Shown here: one piece after another, positions 47,296 to 57,800 of the stretch
Numbering within the stretch: position 1 is the stretch's first letter
Layout of the letters: every line of letters starts with the position of its first letter
Assembly: GCA_947044365.1 (NCBI GenBank)
Contig: OX345648.1
Span: 4,500,981 to 4,564,980 of the forward strand
DNA: 64,000 nucleotides
Direction of reading: 5' to 3'
DNA from: Petrosia ficiformis
Taxonomy: Eukaryota; Porifera; Demospongiae; Haplosclerida; Petrosiidae
Position numbers and translations under genes: made by a program
Notes under the pieces: model-generated
Seen by the model: the letters and a program-made list of their open reading frames with translations, nothing else
What the model was told of the DNA's origin: nothing
The model's database searches: none

Positions 47296-49534
47296 ACATG
47301 TAATGTCATGTATACATGTACATGTAGAATGGTCACTAGTACTAGAAACCAATGCTTATTCTCTCCATAAAGATGAGTGTACATGTAATGTATTCATATA
47401 GTAGTGTCAGTCATACAGGACATTGTCTATACATCTAGTGAATGTCTGGTAAATTGAAACTAAACTGAATACAAAGTATATGGGGAGCAGGACAGGAGAG
47501 AGGAAAATGGGTCAAAATGTCTGGTAGTTGGCTCAATATTTCCACACTTCTATATAGTATATACATATATAATATATACACAGTTCAGAGTTTTTGATAA
47601 AATTTGAACGATAGGCCAAATTGGCTCAAAAATGGTTAGTGTGCGCGCTGTTGAGAATACATCTTGAGTCATTTAACAAAGAGCTAATGCTGTTAGTGAC
47701 AATATAATCATAATTAACTGTGCCATCTGACCCAAAGAGAGAACTGTGCAGTGCCAAATAAGAAGCTCTTTGGGCCAATGGTGTGCCATACGAGCTTATC
47801 AAAAATACTGACACAGTTATACACACACATGAACACACACACACAGACACAGACCTCAGATATAAACCAGTATGTAAGAAACCCAAATACGATAACATCT
47901 TCCGCTTCTTTGTCACCATCAGGCACTCCAATATGAGATAGTTCCCATAGCTCTTTCTTCCATTGACTTAGTCTCCAGTATGTAGAACCCAAATCAAGTA
48001 ATATAACCTTTTAGAATATATATGTAATGAATGAGAGAGGATTCATGTTAAATACCTTTGGGTACCCGTCGATAAGCCAGCGTCCAAAAACAACCTGAAA
48101 GAAAACAAGATATAAACAATAATGTACAACACGAAAAATAAGTTAAAAATATTAATACAGTATTTTGGAAGCAGTTTATACCAAGCAAAGTTTAGTAAAT
48201 GAAGAATAACTATTTTAATAGTACATGAAAAATCACGAGGCTAGTCACTTAGAAAATAATTATGATGAATGCTTAGATCTTTCCCTATTCAACTATTTCC
48301 TACAGGACAACAACTATATTAAATTTCTAGTGGAACAATAGTTGTTAATCCAGGATACCAAATTTCGTTGGTCAAATTCTAATAATCTAAAAGTGTTAAT
48401 CAATAAAACTATTACCGAAATGTCAGCAGTTCACATATACATATGTACATGTGAATGAATATGTGGAAAGGGATCATGTTGCATAAAACATTTTAGATTA
48501 TTTCACCATTTTGCACACAAAGTCAATGAAATATGGTATCCTGAAAGAGATATCTTAGATACCAACTTCCTATGCAAAAACGGCAGAATGGTGAGGAAAA
48601 GGTAATCGCTTGATCAAAATAAAAATTATTTTTGGGGAAGTGTCCCTTTTTGAAAATTACGTATAATAATTATATTACTATATATTACTGTTACTAACAT
48701 TGACTCCTTCTTTCTTCATGCTTTCAATGACCTCCTTAGTCACAGATAGTTCAGGTTCCATTACCTCCACTTCCAGTCGTACAGTGGGTTCATGATAAGG
48801 ACCTATCATACAGTACAGATCTCCTAGTTCACCTGTAGTCACTCCTGCTTTACTACGAATCACTGTATGAATACCACCAACTGGATTATATGGATACAAG
48901 AATAAACAAGAATAAACAAGAATAAACAAGAATAGATAAAGTAAACAACTTAAAACAAGAATACTGTACATGCTACAAATTTTAGTTTGACAATAATGAC
49001 CACTTTTAGTTATAGTATGTCTAGTTTATCACAGTTTTAGTTATAGTTAATTAACTAAAACAATTCTAGGCTTACTAAAAAGGGTTTTAGTTTTAGTTAA
49101 CTAACTAAAAGTGCCCATTATTGGCCATTTTTCATTTTAGTTAGTTATAGTTATTACGGTAGACCTGTTATTTAGTTATAGTTTAGCTAACCAAGTCACA
49201 GTGCCTTACTAAAAGGAGTTTTAGTTATAGTTAACTAAAACACTATACAAATTGCAAATAGAATACATACTGCAAATATATGATATAACACATTATATCC
49301 AACCACATTCACCATGGCAACATGGTTGATTCTATAATAAACAGCCCTTCCTCGTTGGATACAGACACTCTTGAACTTAGAATTTGCAACTGACTACTCA
49401 CCTTTATGAGCTACTTCCCATGCTATCTCAAAGTTGAAACGAAATGGTTCAGCTACTTCAAAATCCTCCTCTCCACTTGTTGATCCGCCTAGAGGCAAAT
49501 CCAGACTATCTGATGATATCTGCTCATGGGACAT
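39361..49534 (-). CDS. GYS: Glycogen synthase (GT3), 18 exons
   Basis: Exons in transcript order: 49534-49402, 48880-48699, 48094-48056, 48007-47855, 47228-47040, 46482-46468, 46240-46111, 45950-45911, 45751-45674, 45206-45156, 45102-45033, 43975-43869, 43572-43513, 43454-43262, 43012-42886, 41602-41445, 41245-41054, 39474-39361. Sum 677 codons (676 aa), close to animal glycogen synthases (~700). It extends glycogen from UDP-glucose in the cytosol. Visible: KVGG substrate loop (44-47), [10 protein letters not shown], the EX7E catalytic pair Glu516/Glu524 ([12 protein letters not shown]) split by an intron, the Arg cluster [13 protein letters not shown] (~585-597) for glucose-6-phosphate control, and a C-terminal RPYSLPPS with Ser648/Ser652 spaced like GSK3 sites 3a/3b. 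The Ser-rich N-terminus may correspond to sites 2/2a. Two exon borders are embedded in minisatellites. Confidence 0.95.
39419..40480 (-). repeat. 87-bp minisatellite, 12 copies of the last-exon acceptor of GYS
   Basis: The unit (about 87 bp) holds intron sequence, the acceptor CTCATTCATAG and the first ~15 codons of the last exon ([15 protein letters not shown]). The true exon (39474-39361) is the last copy. The 11 others lie upstream in the transcript, and all keep AG before GACATGAAG or a one-base variant. Some copies vary as CTCATTCACAG or CCCATTCATAG; one unit is shortened (near 40185). Confidence 0.92.
40768..40932 (-). mobile_element. MITE family 'GTGTGGAAAC', inverse copy
   Basis: CAGTGGTGTGGAAACAGCC at the left and GTTTACACACCCC at the right enclose the complement of 7878-8038. 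In a GYS intron. Confidence 0.72.
41664..42031. mobile_element. hAT-like MITE 'TAGGGCTGGAA'
   Basis: TAGGGCTGGAATGAGTA at the left, TTCCAGCCCTA at the right. The flanks GTACTTAA and GCACTTAT match at 6 of 8 positions, a decayed 8-bp duplication. In the GYS intron upstream of exon 41602-41445. Confidence 0.65.
42290..42410. repeat. Foldback element with CGAGCCGAAGGCGAG loop
   Basis: Arms of about 35 bp, near-perfect (GTCAATAAAGGTTGAG, ACATAATGCAC), with weaker complementarity extending outward. The loop is CGAGCCGAAGGCGAG. In a GYS intron. Confidence 0.8.
42644..42912 (-). repeat. 56-bp minisatellite copied from a GYS exon/donor junction
   Basis: Five copies of a unit holding, on the minus strand, ATTATGAACCATGGGGATAC, ACACCAG and GTCTGTTG, that is the last ~9 codons of exon 43012-42886 (YYEPWGYTP) plus its 5' splice site. 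The copy at 42886-42912 is the real exon end; the other junctions are near 42830, 42774, 42718 and 42662 (last one mutated). Confidence 0.92.
43604..43860. repeat. CACATA-rich microsatellite in a GYS intron
   Basis: Loose ACACATACACAT units with CATTCATAAACACC duplicated blocks (43640 and 43707) fill the intron between exons 43869 and 43572. Confidence 0.85.
44231..44311 (-). repeat. tRNA-derived SINE head
   Basis: The minus strand starts GGGATACTAGTGGCCTGCTG (acceptor and A-box region) and has a good B box, GGTTCAAGCCC. The anticodon arm pairs poorly, so it is SINE-like rather than a tRNA gene. Confidence 0.55.
44530..45015. mobile_element. Long-TIR MITE with a second MITE nested inside
   Basis: Outer arms ATGTGACCTACTTTTCAAAA and TTTTCAAAAATAAGGTCAT, same family as 21508-21772. 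The interior is interrupted by the TAGTGTT-family MITE at 44657-44869, flanked by TAAGAAGG/TAAGAAGT. Confidence 0.75.
44657..44869. mobile_element. MITE family 'TAGTGTTNTTTTAG', nested copy
   Basis: TAGTGTTGTTTTAGTTAAC at the left and AACTAAAACAACACTA at the right. TAAGAAG stands on both sides (one base offset on the left), consistent with a ~8-bp duplication. Confidence 0.75.
45415..45500. repeat. (TAGA)n microsatellite
   Basis: Long GATA/TAGA run in a GYS intron; flanked by GGAT/GAAT variants from 45220 to 45590. Confidence 0.9.
46468..46482 (-). other. GYS: 15-nt microexon of glycogen synthase
   Basis: TTTGATGTTGATAAG between TTTTCCAG and GTTAGTG on the minus strand encodes FDVDK. Animal glycogen synthases have an equivalent (F/N)NVDK segment between the FYNNL and EAG(D/E)RQIYH segments. 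Without it the conserved segment would be missing, so the exon is required. Confidence 0.88.
46510..46780 (+). repeat. Polypurine tract (pyrimidine-rich in the GYS transcript)
   Basis: About 270 nt of almost only A and G on the plus strand (GGAGGGGAGG, AAGGGAGAG), hence CT-rich in the GYS intron, ending ~30 nt upstream of the microexon acceptor. Confidence 0.92.
47405..47553 (-). mobile_element. MITE family 'GTGTGGAAAC', inverse copy
   Basis: Carries CAGTCATACAGGACATTG, TATGGGGAGCAGGACAGG and ends AATATTTCCACACTTC, the complement of the family body. Confidence 0.7.
47586..47810 (+). mobile_element. hAT MITE family 'GTTTTTGATAAG', copy with exact TSD
   Basis: CAGAGTTTTTGATAAAA to CTTATCAAAAATACTG, 225 bp, flanked by ACACAGTT at 47578-47585 and 47811-47818. 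In a GYS intron. Confidence 0.92.
48982..49255. mobile_element. MITE family 'TAGTGTTNTTTTAG', copy with exact 8-bp TSD
   Basis: TACAAATT stands at 48974-48981 and 49256-49263. The right end is GTTAACTAAAACACTA; the left end has lost its outer bases and starts TTAGTTTGAC. The 8-bp duplication supports hAT affiliation of the family. In the first GYS intron. Confidence 0.8.
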
Positions 49535-49997
49535 GGTCTACAACAGAGGCTAGCGTTAATTATTACAGCTTTGCAACTAACAAACTCACTTATGTAAGCT
49601 TGTATGTCTTCTAAACTCTCTTCAACATGAACCACAATCTCTTTTAAATGCTTACCTCACAAAGGTAGCCATCTTATCTGCTGGATAAATAAACAATAAT
49701 CTGATTGGTCAATTGCACGTGGTAGCTAATGCAAGACTTTTCCTTATAAGGTTCACATGCACATGATTCAGTGAGATTTACTCACATCAAGCACATGCAT
49801 CTTGTTCAACACAACACACCAAATGTATGTGCAACACGTGATCTTACAAGGATGATAATATCATATACATCATAATATGCTATATAGCTACGCTTAACGA
49901 TGCTAACATCATAGTACATAATTATTTGTTGGAAAGCGAGAGCAAATAATATTTTAATAAAAACAAAAGACAGTCAACACACAATATAATGGTTTTA
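49535..49997. other. Upstream region of glycogen synthase
   Basis: Contains the GYS 5' UTR/promoter (minus) and the 3' flank of the beta-helix gene. No motif recognised with confidence. Confidence 0.5.
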
Positions 49998-49999
49998 TT
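49994..49999 (-). terminator. AATAAA overlapping the stop codon of the beta-helix gene
   Basis: On the minus strand the end reads GATTTTTAATAAAACC; AATAAA overlaps the TAA stop at 50000-49998. If used, the 3' UTR would be only tens of nucleotides long. Confidence 0.45.
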
Positions 50000-52900
50000 A
50001 AAAATCTTTCGGAGGAGGTAACGATTCTAGCAGAGGTTCTCGTAAAACTGAGAATGATACTGCATTAGGAGGAGTTTTAACTAGAATACGAGATCTTGCA
50101 ACTTCAAATTCATCAATTTCTGTTTCAGTTACTATCATGACCTGAGGTGGTGAGTCTGTCTCAACATTAGTTGCAACTCTCTCTATTTTCTTATTTTTAA
50201 ACTGCTTAATGCCCCTGTACACATAATATCCAGTAACACTTAGAGCTGCAACATATGCTGTGCATAGTATTACTACCAAATAAATTTCACTACTGTTTTG
50301 TTCTTTTTCACCCTGAAAAAATACAGGGCCCATGAAAAGAAACACAAGGTTAAATTCAAAGAAAGCATCCACTCCATTCCTCCATTCGCCACGAAATGGC
50401 TGGAATATAAGATGGAAATAAAGGAGTGCTAACACCAGAAGACCCATAATAAATAGATTCAGTGGATAGTAAGCATATGCAGCTAATAGAAATGAAACAG
50501 TTCGAAAAATGAGTCTTGCACCCAACCACCAACGAAACTTTGGTTTAAACGGATTCCAGAATGTGTCATACAGAGGGCTCAAGTAGTTCATCCGTTTGTT
50601 ACGATACAGTATTTGTGGGAATAGTAGAATAAGCGGAAGAGGAATAACATACACTAATATAATTATGATAGCTAGGATACCCAAAGGTGCATGAAAACCT
50701 TGAAAATAATGTACTGAAGGATCCCCAGCCCATCGTAATGATTCAGTACCTGTACCAGTATCATAAACTACAGTAAGAGCTAATATACGAAAACATGTTG
50801 CAGAAACACTGGAGTATACAAGAAGAAGCATGGTAGCCATTGTGTTGATAGTAAGCAAGCCAAGTTTACGATGACATTTAAAACATCGGGGCAGGAAACC
50901 AATCACTATTACTATCAATATCAGGTACATAGGGAACATATATTCAAGGAATGTATGTTCTAATGGATTAAAACCAGAGTGGAAACATATCGGCAAGCCA
51001 GCATCCAGAGATACCCAAGCAAAAGGCATGAAAAAAAAAGTAAACTTTTGTTGTGTGATAAACACTTGAGTGTAGTGATTGACAATGTTTGAATAGAATA
51101 TTATCCCATTTATATATCCATCACTGATTGTGAACTTCAAAGCAGCTAAAGTCAGAATAGCAAGTACTGTTAATACACCTAGAAAAGCAACTACAATTAT
51201 TAATGCCAAAAATGCATTTGAACAGTCACTGCATCTATTAGAACCAACAACATTACTATAACCATCATCACACTTTCCACAGCCTAATCCGGAACGATAA
51301 TATCCAATAGAACATTGGACAGAATAGTCATCAATTAAAGGATAAATGACTTTCTCACCTCGTCGACAATAATCTTCATAACAGTATTGAATAATTAACA
51401 GCGATTTTGAGTCATTATTTTCAAGACCAATCCAGTATCCATCAGGTGCTGTAAAAGAACCACTCTCTACACTACATTCTACTCCATAGTCAACAATCAT
51501 AGGATTACACATACATTGTTGAAGTGTATTGTTATATATGAAACCAACTGGACATGGCAGTACATTCACACTAACTTCAACTAATGCTTGAGTTTCAGTT
51601 GATACAATATCAATAGTGACATTACTGCTTTCATTAGGGCCAAGAATGTGCAGTTGTGTTTGTGATTCTAATAAGGAGAAGTTTGTGTCATCAAGTAGAG
51701 ATTGATAAGCTGAAAACACAGATTGAGTTCGTGATGAGACAACACCTACCACTGTTTGATTAAATTCATCTAATCCTTCTAATTTGATATTTCCTCTCTG
51801 ACCAGTCATGAGGTTAAGGCTATTATGATCTACGTTCAGTTTGGATATTCCACTAGCTACAATAGAGACAGAATCGGGTTTATCACTGAAATAAAACTGG
51901 CGTGAGAAATTTGTGTACAGTATTTCAAAAACAGTTGAATTGGGATACATTGATCTAAGTTCAAGAGCCCAAGAGCAAAGACGCAAAGAAGAACCGTATA
52001 CTACTCCACCTTCAGGAGCAGTGTTACCATCAAATCTAATGCTACCTTGAAAATTGGCCACATTATCACATTCAAAAAAATCTGTCGAATCGGGTATACA
52101 GAAAAAATTTATCTCACCAAAATACAAGAAGCAATCATACTCACCCGTAAGAGAAAAAATATTAAATGTGATAAGATCAACATACAGTGCACCGCCTTTT
52201 GTTTGTGCAGAGTTATTAACAAAATCAGTTGTCGAGTTCTGCTGTACTACAAGATAGGAGAACTGAAGTAGTTTCATTCCAGCACCATACACTCCACAAT
52301 TACGATACAATTTTAGATTTGCTTCTGACTGGACATTAATATTGGTTCCAACCGCAGTTATTGCACTTCCTAAATTGTCAGAAAACATAACTTCACCAGA
52401 TATTTCCAACAATGCGTTCCAAGCACTAAATATGCCATCTGAACTATATGGAGTAGAAGTACTATAATCGTAATATCGTGCAATGAAATTGTTTTCAAAA
52501 ACACAGTTGTTAATTAGAATAGTGAACGGGCTCCGAAACTTCAACAAGGCAGCATTGGCAAGCACAAACACAGCAGCACCGACTAAGGCCTCATTTTCTG
52601 AAAAGTTACACGTGTGAAATGACATAGATATACCAGGACTGGAAAACCCTGATGAGAAGATGGCAACACCCCCACCTGAGCGTCCAATATTCCCAATGAA
52701 CTTGGAATGCCTGATACTAACACTATTCCTTGGTTCATCACTCAGAGTACTTGTATTCACATATATGTTTTCTATATCATCAATTATTGAAATACCACCT
52801 CCTCCAAGATATGTAGAAACAGCAAATATATATCCATTATTATCAAACTCACAGTTATCAATTGTTATGTTGTTACCCTTTGTATTGTGAAAAATTGACA

Positions 52901-53900
52901 AGTGTATACCTGAACCAAACCGAGCTATATTTTCAATAAAGGACAAGTTGTACATTAGTACATTGAAATTGAATTGTCCATGAGCTGCTAGGATTGTTAA
53001 ACCACCTCCACCGCTACTTTGAAGAAAGTTTCCAATGTTGGGTAATAAAGGTTTGATTTGTTCAACATAACCAGTAAAGCTACAGTCTCTGTTACCCTCA
53101 AAAGAGGAATTAGAAATTGTTATATCCACATTTGTACTGAATTGTTGAAGAAGATCGTTATTTATAAAGTCCACATAAACCATCACAAATCCACCGCCTA
53201 CAAGTTGATAAAAGATTGTTTGAGAGTAACTCTCCGAACTCTCTACATCACATAATGGAGACGTATTATTCTTAAAAAGAACATCCACCAATGTCAGATT
53301 ATTCATTATATTATAGCTAATTAATCCCACTCCAGTTGTATTTTCTATAATAACCCTCTCCAGTAACACATCACTACATATACCTAGAAATACTGCTACT
53401 TGCATTGGTGGTATAGTTACAAAAATAGGAAACAGAATTCCATGTAGATGAGAGACAGTATCAAATAGATCAACTCCTCCCAAACCACAACCTGAAATCT
53501 TGAGATTTGATAGTCGTAAATTGTGTACATAGACAAAAGCCAATCCATTATTTTTACCACATATAATCACAGTATCTCCTACTTGGCCCAATCCAATTAT
53601 GGTAAAATTATTAGTCAAGTTGATCAGATGAAATTCTTGAATGATATGAACTCCAGGTTGAAGAACAATTTCAGTATTATTTTGGGACTGTAGTTCATGG
53701 TCTATGCAGGGGTACAATGAATCCCCAGTACACTCTTCATTTGGGTAAACAGTAACCTTATAAGCTGTTGCTTGTGTAGTCGCATAACAGAGAAATATGA
53801 TTAACACAAGCAAAAGATGTACTTTGCAATTGCTATGAAAGACACCACATAATAATTAATTTGCTACCATATTATTACCATAACTATTAGCTAACCTCAT
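49998..53900 (-). CDS. Beta-helix ectodomain multi-pass membrane protein, 1,279 aa
   Basis: Coding exons 53900-53896 (ATGAG) and 53832-49998. The long frame has no in-frame ATG after its upstream stop. Splicing the 5-nt exon (donor GTTAGC) to the acceptor TTTCATAG gives MSNCKVHLLLVLIIFLCYA, a convincing signal peptide. Residues ~30-750 contain repeated N-x-S/T sites and short strand-Gly/Asn turns (FIENIARFGSG, FIGNIGRSGGG, FVNNSAQTKGG) typical of right-handed parallel beta-helix/PbH1 proteins. A Cys-rich juxtamembrane region follows (CPVGFIYNN, CGKCDDGYS). From ~870 to ~1200 there are about 8-10 hydrophobic segments, with LIFQPFRGEWRNG between two of them, then a ~75-aa cytoplasmic tail. Family not recognised; possibly a receptor or surface recognition protein. 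Confidence 0.83.
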
Positions 53901-54471
53901 TTTGAACAGCAATGTATCGCTGACTGACAGCACTAGGTATGTCAATATTTGGTGTTGAATTAAATTAACTGCTTGTCACAACTGAATTGGAATGCATCAC
54001 CTTGCACTGATACCATAGTGATAACCAATAAATACCACACTAATATACACTAGAGTAGGATGTTACCATCCTTAATACATTTGATATTATATTAACTATA
54101 TATTATATCTGTTATATAAACTCCACTAAATTAACCAACAAGTAGCATCCAATCTTTTCCACATTCTTTTGTTTACCAGGAGACATCCTAAAACCTCTTT
54201 CACTTTGAATGGGAATGATTATGAATTTAGGGTATTGCAAACACGAGGCTAAAGGTTATGATAGCAATGTTTTGGAGGTATATACCTGCCAATATTATTA
54301 GGTACTATCACCAGCAGAAATAAGAATGAGATGTATATGTTGCCATAGTAACAGATCAAGGTAACACATTTGTTCACAAGTTATAATTAAAATTTATGAT
54401 ACAAATAAGAAATACAAGGATCTTATTCTCACAACAATCATTACAATATATTAATAGTTATTGTTATTGAT
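53901..54471. other. Intergenic gap, U1-70K 3' end to beta-helix gene 5' end
   Basis: About 570 bp with no exon recognised. It must contain the promoter of the beta-helix gene (minus) and the 3' end of U1-70K. Confidence 0.5.
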
Positions 54472-54773
54472 CTATGCCTCCATGGGCTCTTCCTTGACGA
54501 CAACATCATTGTCACCATTAATTTCTTGATTTTCATTTACATCCTTGTTTAGGAATTCATCTTCTTCAGACTTTACCTTTACCTTCTCACGTCCTTTATC
54601 TCTTTCTCTGTCTTTATCTTTGTGACGATCTTTGTCCCGATCTTTGTCCCTATGTCTGTCTTTATCCTTGCTGCTCTTATCACGATCCTGTTAATACATG
54701 TACATGTAATTTAAAACCAAGTTTAGTTCCTACATGTATTAAAAGCCTAAAGACTAATGCTCGCTGGCACAAA

Positions 54774-54806
<33 letters not shown>

Positions 54807-57800
54807 GTATAAAAGAATGTACACATGTAGGTTTTCTCAATCCAAACATTAGATAAGTAGCAAGTTAGATCAAAATTACATGTACATGTATAACAATAAT
54901 GAAAATCATGTGCTCAGCAAGCTAGCACAGCGAAAAAAACGCAATACAACACATGTACATGTACATCCACACACAAAATATACATATACATGTATGCATA
55001 TACAATGTATGTAATCATATAAAAAAATGAAAAACCACAAAGACTTCGAAATAGCCACAGAAGATGTACAGTGGCTTATAAAATTTTACAGCTGTGATGG
55101 CGTAGAAAATTTAGGGACAGCCACAATGGCTTAGAAACTTTAGGAACACCCACAATGGCTTAGAAACTTTAGGAACAACCACAATGGCTTAGAGACTTTA
55201 GGGACAGCCACAATGGCTTAGAAACTTTAGGAACAACCACAATGGCTTAGAAACTTTAGGAACAACCACAATGGCTTAGAAACTTTAGGGACAGCACATA
55301 CAGACAATGTTATTTTCTGTATTACTAATATACCTTATCTCTTTTCCTGTCCTTATCCTTTTTATCTCTGCTTCGACTACGATCTCTTTTGTCCTTATCA
55401 CGATCTCTGTTAACATAATTCAAACAAACATATACATGTACATACATGGACATCAATCAACTGAACAACCCTTGCTCTACTGCCCCAAGCGCCAGGCTAG
55501 GAGGATAAAGCACTGACAGTCTCTTCTCAAACTAGTGAAATACAGTTCAATACTCATGTTCTGCCCACAATAGTCAGCACTTGTTGGCACTTCTCAGATA
55601 TACATGTACATGTAGGTTACTGAGACAGAATTAAGTACATGTACATGTACATGTATATACTGAGTAAACAGCACTAAATGCAAGTTAGAATCTGATCACC
55701 ATTCTACCTACATGTAGTCTGGACAGAACACTGCATGTGCATATACATGTACACGTATCATTATCACAATTCGTTTTTTTGGTGTCAAACTACATGTACA
55801 CGTATACTCCATGGTCCAATTAGAGTTTTAGGAGAATAAGCATGTATAAGTACCAAAGTGGTGGTCCCACCCCCCTGATACCAATATAATAATGTACCTG
55901 CTTCGGCTTCTACCTCTCTTTCGATCTCTTTCCTTGCTACGACTTCTACCTCTTCTTCGATCTCTGTCCCGATCTCGGTCATGCCCTTTATCCCCCCTGT
56001 CTCTGTCTCTGTCTCTCTCCCTTTTCTTTTCACGATCAAAATCCCTATCACGATCACGATCTCTTTCCCTATCTCGATCTTTGTCTCGCATATCGCTAAA
56101 TATAACAGAAATACATTCACAACTATAATCTCTAAACAGTATTTGCACAATCATAAATTACATCAGAGCTTTTGATAAGTTTTGAAGCTTGGGCCAAATT
56201 GGCTCAAAAATGGCTAGTGTGTGCGCCATTGAGAATACATCTTGAGCCAATTAACTAAGAGTTAATGCTGTTAGTGACAATATAATCATAATTAACTGTG
56301 CCACTGGCCCAAAGAGAGAAGAACTGTGCAGTGCCAAATAGGAAGCTCTTTGGGCCAATGGTGCACCATATGAGCTTATCAAAAACACTGAAGTACAATG
56401 TACATGTACATTTAGTAATGTGTACAGTTCAAATATTAGTGAGATTTGTTATACCGTATAGCTGGTTTTTTTTTTCCAAGGACATAAAAATTCATATCAA
56501 AATTTTGCAACATGATTTATGCACACAATCGTGGTCAATTGAAGAAAGTGTAAATAAAGTTCCACGTTCTTCAATCTGACTGCAAATGTAAAGTGAAAAT
56601 AAATTCTATGCAAAAAAACCTACTATATGGTTTTGTGTTGAGTGCTCCTACATGTAGTATTAGTAAACTTACCGTTCATCAACTCTTCCTGAATACTTGA
56701 TACATTCATTGGGAGCTCCCTTTCTTGTTCCACCCAAACCGCCACCTAAATACATACATGTACATGTAATACTACATACAGGTACATGTACATTTAATAC
56801 TACATACAGGTACATGTAATACTACATACAGGTACATGTAATACTACATACAGATACATGTAATACTACATACATGTACATGTACATGTAATACTACATA
56901 CAGGTACATGTAATACTACATACATGTACATGTAATACTACATACAGGTACATGTAATACTACATACAGGTACATGTAATACTACATACAGGTACATGTA
57001 ATACTACATACAGGTACTACATACAGGTACAGTGTAATACTACATACAGGTACATGTAATACTTCATACAGGTACATGTAATACTACATACAGGTACATG
57101 TACATGTAATACTACATACAGGTACATGTAATACTACATACAGGTACATGTAATACCAATATGCATATAATAGGGGCAAGTCTGATTGAGTCCCTCTCTA
57201 GCCAGGTCTGAGCTTATGCTCAGGATTGTCCCTATGATGATTATCCTAATACACATGTAACACATGTACTGTACATGTAACTGCATAGTGTGCAAGTAAT
57301 GTACATGTATACATGTAAATATACAATGTACATGCAACTATAATACACAATGTACATGTAAAAAAACAAAGACTTTTATTGACAAAACACTTTCCTTCTG
57401 TTTCTACAGATATCAGAATTCCATAGCAACCATGTACATGTACATTTGGTGGGCTTCTATACATGTACATGTACTGTATATTACTTTGTTTATTTAATCT
57501 AACCTAATCTTCTAGGTTTCCAACTCTTGACTGTTCTTCCTCTTTCGACATCAACTACAACTCTCCTACCATCAACTTTCTTACCATCACCATATTTATA
57601 AGCAGCTGCAACACAAGAAATCAAGAACACAAGAAAAGGTGTGGTCAATCAAGTTATCATTTAATATGAATTCAAGCAAAGGATGATCTTCAAGTAGTAC
57701 ACATGGTAAGTACATGTACTGAAAATCTATCTGTACATGTACAGTTACATGTACATACATGTATATTTACATGTACATACATGTATATACTGTATACATG

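Noticed and set aside
52047..53255. Short plus-strand frames inside the beta-helix gene
   Set aside because: Antisense shadows of a long, well-formed minus-strand exon.
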